Positions 46,942-57,421 of a DNA stretch of 64,000 nt are shown in pieces. Origin of the DNA: Galeruca laticollis. Its lineage: Eukaryota > Arthropoda > Insecta > Coleoptera > Chrysomelidae. Where the stretch lies: contig OY998179.1 in NCBI GenBank assembly GCA_963921935.1, positions 26,471,114-26,535,113 on the forward strand, written 5' to 3'. The notes under the pieces are model-generated. The model was not told the DNA's origin and did not search any database. It saw only the letters and a program-made list of their open reading frames with translations. Made by a program: the position numbers and the translations under genes. Numbering within the stretch: the first letter of the stretch is position 1; the number at the start of each line of letters is the position of its first letter.

Positions 46942-49846
46942 TATTAAATCGTCGCTTTCCCCGTCACAGAAAAAAAATAGTGTCTTATAGACGGAAAAAC
47001 TATTAGATTTTAGCTCACAACCTCGAGACAAAATCTACTACTTTTTTCCCTTGTATAATAAATAATTAGTTTTTTTTAATTTACAATAATTTTGAGAATA
47101 AATCCAATTTCACAGAATAAAACAAAACAATCCACAGAATAAAACTGTGTATTTTTCAAAGTGTACAATTAAATCAGTGTTAAAAGGCTCCATGCTAGAG
47201 TCTCGTTTCTGAGAAACTGCAGACGTTGATACATGGTTCGCCAACAGTCTCATCTCTTTGATCAACAACTTATCTGACCATTTAGCTAGGATTCAACCAT
47301 TCTACCTCATTAAATCACCAGATATACATGTGCTCCTTTCAGTGTCACTTATTTTAAAAAGGCACTTGTTGGTTAAAATGTTCGTAGTCTATGGTTTGGT
47401 TGCTAGGCGAGGCGAAAAGACAATTCTTATAGTGCGGGAGATTTTTCCAAATAAAATAACTAGCTATAGAATATAGCGAGTGGTTCTTAGGAATAGGTAA
47501 TATGATTAATTTTGAAAAACTGTTTTACGATGTTTACATTTTGAAAATTTAAACGAATTAGTGATAGTCCATGTACCACAAACTATAAATATTGATGTAA
47601 ATGTATTCTCATGAAAATATTGCAACTTGTTTTTTGTTACCTACAAATAAGTAAATTTCATGCACTTGGTTAATATGGCCCATTAGCGAGAAGGCCATAT
47701 TACCCTTTGCTGGGCCATTCTACCAGGAAAGATTTATTAAAAAGTCTTAGTAATTTATTCTTTTTTTGCAGATATCGAGGAATAATGATATTACATATTT
47801 GCGGAACAATTAGTTGAAAGAATATGAGTTTACACTAGGAAATTGTTTATAATAATTCTAAATTTTGTACGTTTTTTTTGAAGAATCCAGTTTTTTAAAT
47901 GTTTTTTAAATACGTTATAAGATGGTATTTCTTATTACTTCTGGGACGAAAATATATATTCTTGGTGCAAAATAATTACATGTCCGTTGCCCTATGATTT
48001 TCTACTTCTAGGAAAACAGACAGATTCCATTCGACGTGTATTGTAGAAATGCTCATTTGTTGCCAAAACAATTTTAGATGATTTTATAAATTTGAGGATT
48101 TTTAAGAAAAATAATTGTGTTGGATCGAAAATTTCTTATTCCTTGTACAAAGAATTATGTAATAAATACGAATACCGAAAAGATAATTTTATGGTAGAAA
48201 ATTTCAGAACACACGGTAAAACATATTTTATTTTAAATCATAATATTAAATGGAATACGACCCACATTATGTTTAATAAAACAATACGAAGTAAAAACAG
48301 AATAGAGAAATAAAAAACATCTTACTGGGTCAAAGCAAAATAATTGTTTTGAATACAATTATTTCGATAACAAAAACTAGCACGATTCAAAAAACAAAAG
48401 CTGTTTTTTTGCAATTCGACGAAAACCCCAAAACCGAAGTCGGGGAAAACAAAAAACGAGTGTACACAGACCAGGAGCGGCAGTGTGAACCGGGGGTCGA
48501 ACACGCGAAGGGAAAGGTTTTTCCCCTGCCACGGTAAACGGTACTAGTGTTTTTAGTGTTAGCGGTACGAGTGGTAAAAATTCTCTCCGTTGTGTTAGGA
48601 GGTGATAGGGATACTGAGATTATTCCTTGACGGTGAAAACTGTCTCCTTTGTTGATACACAAACGGTAGAATTACCCTCTACGCTAATTGCCTTCGACAT
48701 AGCACGATTCCGTTTATTGGCACGACTCGCGGTGAACAAGCAGATAGAAAAAAATCAAGAAAACTCCCGGCGAGACGGAGGACGTTTGACAAGCAGTAAG
48801 TTTTTGAATTAAATTCAGATTGGGATAATTTTTTACTAGTGATATATTTACTCGTTATTGGTCGAGCTGGATTCTGAACATGGGAGTATAGGTCAATTGC
48901 TGTATACAAGGTGTAGCGATAGCAATTATATTTATTAGATTTTTTTTTGATTGTTGATTTTTTCAAAGAGACTGGACACAGCTGTACTCTCTCAGATTAA
49001 GTTTTTCGTCCTGACAAATATATAATTTACCGTGTGTACTGGAATAATTAATATTTGCCGAGTTCGTCAACTTGACTCAAGTTAGGTCATTTTGTTAAGT
49101 AGGAGTTATCATTTGTTGGGTCACATATTCTCTTCCACCTCGAAGGCAGGAAAGAGATAGAAAGTTAGGCGAGGTTTATTTTGGTATTTGGTAACACAAA
49201 GGCCGGAGCGTATGTTTTCCATATTTTCGCGGGCTTCAGCGAACTTGCGCTGATGAGTCAATTTATTATAGAGAAACATTGTTATCAGTCTTTTGTTCAG
49301 CCGTGAATTATAAATTGAAACTCTTTCTTATTTTGCCAGTGTAAATGCATAAATTTATCGTAGGTAATTATATTACTGGGGAATTTCGCAACTTGTAACG
49401 CCAGTGTCGATAAATAATTTAAATTGTTTTCCTTAGCTCATCAGAATTTTTCTTTATAGAACAAAAATTTCACTTTCGTTCCCTGAAGGTCAAGGACGAC
49501 CTGAAACGACATAACGTGAATCATTGTTGCGTTTAAAGGTATTTACACGTAATATTTATTTATTTTTCTCGACACCGGGGAATAGAAAGATTGAGAAACG
49601 AATATAATAAACCATACGCCTCTCACGCATTTTTTTTTAAAAAAGACCAAGCCGATAAGAGGGATAGTTTTGCCGCACCACCGAACAAACAAGAACTCTG
49701 TTCATAAATTTGATTTTTTTTGTAATTGTAGGATATACAGGGGTAGGTTTAATAATAAACCAATTATAGATAAATATATGTATAGGTAGAGTTATACCAG
49801 GGAATTGTGGTTAATTGGGACATACGGGATTGTAGTTTAGGGTTAA

Positions 49847-49885
<39 letters not shown>

Positions 49886-50439
49886 TATAGCTGTATATGA
49901 GGATTTGGAGAAATTATTTTCATTATATATATTTTTGTATAACGTGGAGGTTCTACATTATTTTACCTATCACCCCTACTCCAAAAATTCTCCCTCCGGA
50001 AGTGTAACAATCGTGGACGTGTGACCGAGACGAGGAGGACAAACCCTGTCCTGGCAAAGGAAGATTCATCCGTTTTAAGACCAGGCGAACCTAGCAAAAA
50101 ACAATCGGACTGGATTGCCTTACACGCTCAGCCGCGCATTGGAGGCAGAATTTGGTGGAATCGAAGGACGGGATCAATACAGAGTGACCAAGAAAAAGGT
50201 AGGGATATTTTTTTGGTATTTTGATCAAGATATCGTACATATCTGGTGTTAAAGATAATTACGCTGGTGTTAAAGATTATTACGCTGGTGACAGATTATT
50301 TAGAGTGGTGACAGCGGATTTCTTGACCCCCTTTTTACTTTATTACACTGGTGACAGAGTGTAAAAATAAGGTCTAGCGTTATTACATTTATATGTTAAA
50401 AAAAATAAGGGTCTAGATTTAATTGGAGAGGTAGACACG
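46942..50439. other. Long unassigned region
   Basis: 3.5 kb without a supported gene. Landmarks: a GC-richer block at 48440-48540 (GGAGCGGCAGTGTGAACCGG), a (TA)n tract at 49854-49880, and a block of 'GCTGGTG(AC/TT)' repeats at 50247-50357. The last contains TGGTGACAGCGG and TTATTACACTGGTGACAG, which could be the leader of an LTR element. The open frames (48092-48313, 48627-48812, 50021-50224) have no domain that I recognise. Confidence 0.4.
49854..49880. repeat. (TA)n microsatellite
   Basis: TA dinucleotide run, followed after a C by a second short run. Confidence 0.9.
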
Positions 50440-53410
50440 TTTATTACAATTACTAAAGTATTGAATTTTTTTTTGTATATAATACGCAAAACCCACTTTT
50501 GTATCACATGAACATAGTTCAAATAGTTGTCGTGTATTCCCCCCCAACCATAATTCCATAAACCAACAATGACTGCACCAAAGAGAAATACATAATTTTC
50601 AGAGCGGTAGTATTCAAAAAATATTCTAAGTACCTGAATTTTGGTAATAATCTTCTTATTTCATTGATAAGTTGCTTGGTATGTAAATCCCACCTCATAT
50701 GTCTATCTATAACGATTTCAAGATATTCTACTGAAGTGGACTCAGGGACCTCTATACCAAGGCCTACTTTCAAGGATCCCATGGATGGAAGTCCACTAGT
50801 ATAGAAGCTAAAGGGTGAGTAGCTTGTTTTGGAATAATTAATTATAAGTTTATTATATTTAAGCCAATTTGCTATTCTTGCAAAGTCAGGTTCTACCTTT
50901 TGCTTCAAGTTATCCCAAGAAGACGATGTGTATCATCTGCGAAACTGAAAGTTTGTCCAAGTGATTCCCAATTAAGAAGGCTATTGATGAATATGGAAAA
51001 GAGAATCGGACCTAAAATACGGTTCCTGAGGAACTCCAACTGTTACTTCTTGTAAATCACTTCTAGCATCTTCAATTTGAACCAGCTGCTGCCTATTCAA
51101 TCAATAACTTTTAAAGATGTCATATGATTTACCTCTGATTTCGTACTTTTGTAACTTTTCTAACAATTTAACGTGGCATGCGGTAACAAAGGCCTTAGAG
51201 AGATCGACAAATATAGAGCGAATAGGTACTTTTTATCCAATGAGTCATAAATTGTTGATGTATAGTTTATAAATGGAGTCTTCAGTTGATCGACCCTCTC
51301 TAAAGCCAAACTGACGATCAGATAATATATGAAGTTTGTTCAAGAATTCGCAAAGGCGCATTTTTATATATTTATTTTTTCAATTATTTTTTGAATGGTT
51401 GACAATAGCGATATTGGTCGATAATTCTCTAATTCATAATAATTTTTAAAAAGCGGTTTTACTATAGCACATTTTAAAATTTCCGGAAACATTTATTTAT
51501 TAGAAACGTTAGTGGTTCTACAATCTCATAAGCAATTTGTTTTAGAGTTTCCGCACGAATCTCATACAAACCAGGAGATTTTTTAAGTTTTAAATTTTTT
51601 ATCATTTGTAAGACCTCCGTTGTTGGAAATAGATGCATGATATTATCCAAAGAATCCAAATTATCTTTCTAATTGTTGAGATCTGGTATTAGCTAGATTT
51701 TTGTGTACTAAAATAAGTATTAAAGTGATTTGCAGTTTCCACCTTTTTCTTAAACTATTGTGTTCCGTCTAAAAATTTAGTTTCTTCAATATTTTTATGT
51801 TGTTTATTTTTGCCGCAAATATTCTTTACGCAATCCCAAACAGCTTTTGATTTATTTTTATTAGCTTTGATGTGTCGAGAAAAATATGTTCTTTGGCCTT
51901 TTTAAGTATATTATTTAGTCGTTTACAATAGGGATCGAGACGGAACTATAGAGGAAGCACTTATGCCGAAAGTAGAGCGCCCTGGTGTTAAATTAGAAAA
52001 ACATTGTGATGTAAACAGTATAATAAACAACCTACAAAATGCAAAAAATGAATAGATCTTTTTATTTTCTTTGCCAGGAAAAACTGTTAGTATGTAAGAT
52101 GGGTGTAGGAGATTATCTGATTTTTGATTATTGACAAAATGAGCACTGCAAATTCTAGTATTTTTATTTGGTTCCCAATCCTCCCGATGTTTTCTGAAAG
52201 GTAATTGTAAAACTTGAAGTGATTCGTTTTGTACAAATGTTTACTTTCTTCCCCTTAATAGTATTTAATTATTTGAACTCATTATATAATATTAAAGTCA
52301 GCAAACACATAACTAGTTTTTTATTTTATATAATCAATGAAATCGTACAGAAAACAACATTTTATTCTCTCGATAATAATCTTTTATTTATGTAAAAAGG
52401 AAGTTTAGAACTTTTCTAATAGCTGCCAATTGTAGTATCATACTGATTATACACAAAATAATAGTTAACAAAATGTTTTAATTAGAACATTTTAATTACA
52501 TATGGGTTTTTACTGCATTTATTCATTTTTGACGTCTCAAGGTTATCCACCCAGTGTTCAATGAATTTTCGGAGAAACTATAAAATTTCAACCGCGTAGT
52601 ATTTTTATAGAGCATATTTGAGCAGCCATGAATAGAGAAAGATACTTTTGATGACGACATTACAAACATTTAATATCAGTTTTAAAAAATGAGCATTTAA
52701 AAACGCTGATTATACAAAACTACTAATAGTGTTTACATCACATTGTTTGTGTTTTTTCACGGCAGATGGCATAAACGTCATCTTTCTCGGTCCCTATAGT
52801 CTTTATATTCTAATTTCAATTCCCTATTATCCGAATTTTTATTGAATGTTTGTACATTGTTTGTTTCTTTTTAATACATTTTAGCAATCCTGGTGTCACT
52901 CATCTCTTTTTAAATGTTTTTTCGGTTTCACTAGGATTATGTTTGTATTCTTATTTATATAGTATTTCAATTTAGTGACAAACTTTTCACAGATAGTATC
53001 TCATTAGCCAATTCCTGCTTCAAATTTTTATAACTAATAAAACGTTTAATATTTTGAATTCGCTCCTTGATACTTACAGTATCTGTTGTGAATCTGAGTC
53101 ATATAGGGCAGTGATCTGTTATATAGTCTCTACATATAAATGATAATGATTTTATATTTTCATTTTTGTATCCAAAATTGGTCCAAACAAGTTTTACTTG
53201 ATAAGCGTGTGTACCTATTCATTAATGTATGATACGAAACCCTGAGAACTCAATATATTTTTATACTCCTCAATACATTCCTTACTGACTCATACAATAA
53301 TATTTATATCACTGTAATGAAAATTATTCAAATATTCCAACAGTTCTAAGTTAAAAGTTACATGAGATAAGGGCGGTGATCGATACACAGACGTAATATT
53401 TATGGTATTA
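50440..53410 (-). pseudogene. Non-LTR retrotransposon ORF2 remnant (endonuclease and RT), split by a MITE
   Basis: Minus strand. 53410 to 52800 encodes the end of an APE-type endonuclease: 'VYRSPPLSHVTFNLELLEYL' and 'DYITDHCPI', the latter being the SDH-like motif. The linker continues across the MITE at 51931-52794. 51474-51659 has 'MIKNLKLKKSPGLYEIRAETLK', the region before RT. The stretch from 51350 to 50930 holds RT motifs 'VDLSKAFVTACH' and FADDT in broken frames. 50519-50908 is the RT C-terminus ('ANWLKYNKLIINYSKTSY', 'QSLLVYGI'). Jockey/CR1-group style. Many stops. Confidence 0.8.
51931..52794. mobile_element. 864-bp MITE-like element, TIR GGGAYCGAGA, TA duplication
   Basis: The left end GGGATCGAGACGG and right end (reverse complement) GGGACCGAGAAAG open imperfect inverted ends of ~90 bp that share 'CATTGTGATGTAAACA' at their inner edge. 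TA abuts both ends. Removing it restores the reading of the surrounding non-LTR ORF ('YCKRLNNILKKA'). No transposase. Confidence 0.8.
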
Positions 53411-53413
53411 AAG

Positions 53414-53980
53414 ATGTTTTAGACTACACAATTTCTTGTACAAGATTTGGTTCAATTTCTTGTACAAGATCTAGAACCACAAATTGTTTGGCAGTAAATT
53501 TATTCTGTATTATATTGTACAATATATTATTGTTCAAGAAATAGTTCGTGATTCTGCGCAGTACATCGTTTTTCTCACGTTAAAATCAGAATCGTCTATG
53601 TTAAAGGCTAAATGTAATGTTCTATGATCCTAGTGAAATGTCAAACATGAAACAAACTAAAAATTTTGGGATTTGGTTCGTCCGTGTGGTGTGTGAATTA
53701 TTGATTACTTTTGATTAATTTATTGTTATAAATGAAACTAACACATAAACGTTGATAGACGTGAAACTGTAAACAATCTACTATGTTAGGTTACAGGGTG
53801 TTATGAAAGATCCCAACTGCGCATGCCCTTGGCCTAGAAATTGTGTAGAAATAGAACATGTTCTATTTTCCGACATAATTTTCGATTCAATCTACGTTTT
53901 TGAAACAATTTGCTGTATGATACTAGCGTTCAAGAAATTGAACCAAATCTTGTACAAGAAATTGTGTAGTCTAAAACAGC
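53414..53980. repeat. ~48-bp inverted repeats, 470-bp spacer
   Basis: GTTTTAGACTACACAATTTC...GGTTCAATTTCTTG (53415-53462) is repeated in reverse complement at 53933-53980 without visible mismatches. The left arm also has an internal direct duplication of 'GGTTCAATTTCTTGTACAAG'. The spacer has no gene that I recognise. Confidence 0.8.
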
Positions 53981-54328
53981 TTTTATTGAATGACGTTATT
54001 GGTATTTTCAATTATTTTACCTTTTCGATATACATATTAAATGAATTGTATTTTAACCTGATATAATGAAGGTGAATATTCCGTCGTTTTTGTTTAAGTT
54101 CCCTTCATTATATATTTAATTAAAAAAATAATAAAGTAATAAAATTGGTGCCTACGTTTAAAATTGTTGAAAAAATGAATTTAATTCAAAATACTATGTT
54201 AATTTTAATTATATTCATTTCAATTATAAAATATTTAATAATACTTACGATGAAATGAAACAATATAGTTTGTTTAAATCTTCATATATTTGAACTAATG
54301 TTCAATTTAAACTTGTTGACGCGTTTCA

Positions 54329-55180
54329 CTAACACAGTAGCTTTGTCAAAACGAATGAAGGTCGTTTTGACAAAGCTACTGGATTTCCATCTTTAAACTG
54401 GGGTAAAATATCTGCAATTTTCAATATTTTTAAAAACTTACCATCATTTATTGATTTATTGATTAGGAATGTTAACACAGGTGCAATTTCTGTACTTACT
54501 GCCTTAAGAGTTTCTGATCGTATACCATCTAGCCCCGGCGACTTATTATTTTTTAAACCAATCACGGTTTTTATTACCTCTTTTACATCAGTGTCTGAAA
54601 GAAAGATTGTTTTAGATATCTTTTGTTGTTTAATATTTTTCATCACATTTTCATTGCTTATCTAGATAGCCATCTTTTCTCCAACGTTTGTAAAGTGTTC
54701 ACAGAATGCATTTGCAATTTGTTTTGGGTTATGTACTACAGTATTTGTATGTGTTATAATTTCATTTATTGGTTTTTTCTGTCGTTGGGTGTCTGAGATT
54801 TCCTTAACACATTCCCACAATTTCCCTCCAACATTCCTATTGTCATCTATTTTTTTATTAAAGTAATATGATTTAGCTTGCTTCATTAATGTATTTCAAT
54901 AATTTCTATATCTCCTAAAAGCCAATATATTATGTGGTGTGTAATTATGCTTCATTATATTATATAACCTATTTTTTTCATTAACAGAAGTTACAAGAAC
55001 TGGCGTAATCCAGTTTTTACGTTTGATGTCAGTTTTTTTTATTTTTTTTGTTATTGTTGATTTGTCTCTGTGAAATTTAAACCTATTTATAAAGGCCCCT
55101 GTACAAATATCGATGTCATTATTGTTATAAATGTCCTGCCAACTTTCTTGATTAATTTGATTTTTAAACATTTTCACATC
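54329..55180 (-). pseudogene. Non-LTR retrotransposon ORF2 fragment, endonuclease-RT linker
   Basis: Minus-strand islands: 54896-55177 ('KKTDIKRKNWITPVLVTSVNEKNRLY'), 54662-54886 ('NVGGKLWECVKEI', 'ANAFCEHFTNVGEKM') and 54329-54646 ('IGLKNNKSPGLDGIRSETLK', 'FLINKSINDGKFLKILKIADILPQFKDG'). This is the conserved segment between the endonuclease and RT of Jockey/CR1-group elements. The RT core is missing. Similarity ends in a hairpin at 54335-54382 (CAGTAGCTTTGTCAAAACGA and its complement), which looks like a fold-back truncation. It is related to, but distinct from, the remnant at 50440-53410. Confidence 0.8.
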
Positions 55181-55234
55181 GAATATAACCTTTGTCCTTT
55201 CTGATTTCTAGTTTTGTTCCAGGTAGTACAAGAT

Positions 55235-55405
55235 GATTTATGATCGAAAAATGGTCAATTATATAACCATCTGCGCGAAAGAATTATTGCAGAATGTGGT
55301 AATATTAGTCCAGAGATGTTGCATAGGGTTAGAGAGGAAACCCAAAATAGGCTGTATTATTGTCAAGAAGTAAATGGGGAACATTTTGAACACCTTTTAC
55401 GTTAA
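55235..55405 (+). pseudogene. C-terminal scrap of a Tc1/mariner-like (DUF4817-type) transposase
   Basis: 'NHLRERIIAECGNISPEMLHRV', then 'RLYYCQEVNGEHFEHLL' and stop. I recognise this as the usual C-terminus ('...VRxRxQxCIxxxGxHFEHL') of the many insect HTH-DDE proteins related to Tc1/mariner. Only the last ~55 residues remain. Confidence 0.55.
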
Positions 55406-56903
55406 AAAATTATTCAGTTGCAGTTACTGTTAAAGTTTAAAATTTATTTAGTTTTCAGTACACCCTTAGTTGTTACTTGCAATTTATTACATTAAATGAT
55501 TAAATTCAGTTACCAACATTTACAATTTAGGAAAGATTTATTTAAAGACAAAACAATTCCAACCCTCCAATGAAAAAACCTACCGTCAAGCCAACAGAAT
55601 TCATCGATTTCTTGCAAAGTAAGATTAAAACTCTCGAATAACTCAGACTCGTTAATTTTTGAACCAAAATATTATACATTTTTGAAATCAGTGTTCCAAT
55701 AGGTTTCAAATGAGGTGTCGCATGATCCATTTAAAAAAATCGAAGGGGTGACCTGTTTGAGCTTTTTACTTAAGATATAGAATAGAGTAGTTAATAGGGG
55801 GGGGAGGGGGGTAACACTTATTCCACCGCACCGTATATGTTTATGTAACGAAATTATAACTATTGTATTACTAAACGGTGAAAGGAATATAAAATATATC
55901 TATTCATCATATCTAGATTAATTAGATGTATTATTCGTATTAGGAAATTAATCATCATCAATGTTTGGCATTTTTCCTAACCCTCCACGTTTCCTATTAA
56001 AAATAAAAGACAAAAGACTCTGCGTTCATGTCCATAATTGGTCACTAATGAAACCTAAGCTGGCGGATCAGCTTCACAATGAGATATAAATCAAAGATTA
56101 AACATTATGACACTACCATATTATTTATTTCCATGTTATTTCTCATTTAAAAGATACCCCGCTGTGTCGAAGTGTAGGAACTACTATTGTTTTTCTCTAA
56201 TGAAGAATAGTAAAAAATTAATGAAATATGACTCTCGGAGCCGTTCAAGACGGCCGTAATTATTTCTTTGGTATAAACTAAGAACTATTAAATGACAGGA
56301 TAGCTACATCAACTCCGCACAAGCGTCTTTGCCATAGTTGAAAACCGTAACGTTAGATGATATACAGTGTACGACTAAATTATGGAATAATATCATTATT
56401 TAGAAAGCTGTTGAATTTTTAGGAAAATCCCAAAACATTTGAAATATTCACATAGTAGTCATGACGCCACCTATGTTGGTATACTGACGTAATCGTTAAT
56501 TTTCTTTCTGTCTTTCTAAGCGTAAGGTAATAAACAAAACTCGAAATCAATGACCAAAATATCAAAACACAGCAATGTATACATTTACATGGATGGAGGT
56601 TAGTGTGCTGTTGCCAAGTTTATTCCTCTTCTCTGTGTAATTTCGTACTCTGTTGGTTAGTTATTCAGCCAGTTGTCACGTTTTAGATTCATTTTTCTAG
56701 TTTGGATGTGGATTTTCTTGAAAAAATACTTTTTTCATCGTCTTATATACATATTATGGTTATTTTAGCAATGCACTTTCATAAATAATGAAAAATTAAT
56801 TTTCCCAAAACTGCAATCAAAATTGCAACATCGTAGCAATATCAGCGCCTTACAGACAAAGATGAACTTATTCCAAAGAATATATGACAAACAAGGACAA
56901 TGT
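55406..56903. other. Unassigned region
   Basis: No supported gene. A G-run (GGGGGGGAGGGGGG) lies near 55797-55810. The minus-strand frame at 55542-55730 has no domain I recognise. Confidence 0.4.
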
Positions 56904-56930
56904 CGTGGGGTGAGTACTACAACTAGGTAT
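56904..56930 (+). repeat. Left TIR of the 3.6-kb transposon
   Basis: CGTGGGGTGAG, then T, ACTACAA, C, TAGGTA. The reverse complement of the right end (60460-60486) differs only at the two single positions between these blocks. Confidence 0.88.
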
Positions 56931-56994
56931 CTACCAAATTGTCGAAATTCAGGTAATTGCACAAAAAGATATCATTGTACTGTATCCACAACAT

Positions 56995-57176
56995 ACTACA
57001 ACTAGATAACTGCAGGAGGTGTTTGAGAAGGGGTATTAAACAGTATCGAAAGTAGATAACTTGATTATGAACCGAAAGTGTAGTACTAAAACTAGGTAAG
57101 TTTACTTATCTACTTGTTGCATATTTGAAGGAATTACTGCAAAAACTAGGTAAGTGTAGTTATCCAGTTGTAGCAC
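56995..57176. promoter_or_regulatory. Subterminal repeated motif, probable transposase-binding sites
   Basis: Variants of (TGC)TACAACTAGRTAA(C) occur at ~56916 (in the TIR), ~56995, ~57084, ~57138, and inverted at ~57101 and ~57159. At the other end they occur at ~60240 and, inverted, at 60452-60475. The repeated cluster inside both ends is the usual layout for transposase binding. Inferred from position only. Confidence 0.6.
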
Positions 57177-57421
57177 TATAAACTCGACAGAGAATAACAG
57201 GTGGCGTTAGATGTTGAGCAAAGTAGATAATTACAATATGTAGCGTTATAGAGAAACGGGTTTCTCGTAATTTCAAAATTGATCAGTAGAGTGCTCTAAC
57301 ATCGCGTCGGTCGGACTCCGATGATATTGATCTGAATGTATGTTTCGTTTCGTTGTTTAGGATAGCCTATGAATCGAATTGTCGTTGTTAACTGATAGTG
57401 GTGCCGTGAATATTTGGGGAT

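Noticed and set aside
48387..48662. Overlapping frames in a GC-richer block that might be a host exon
   Set aside because: Frames are open on both strands, as expected of GC-richer DNA. No splice-bounded exon with a known domain could be seen.
50021..50224. Frame after a possible LTR that might be the start of a gag gene
   Set aside because: It is too short, with no gag or zinc-knuckle motif. The LTR itself is uncertain.
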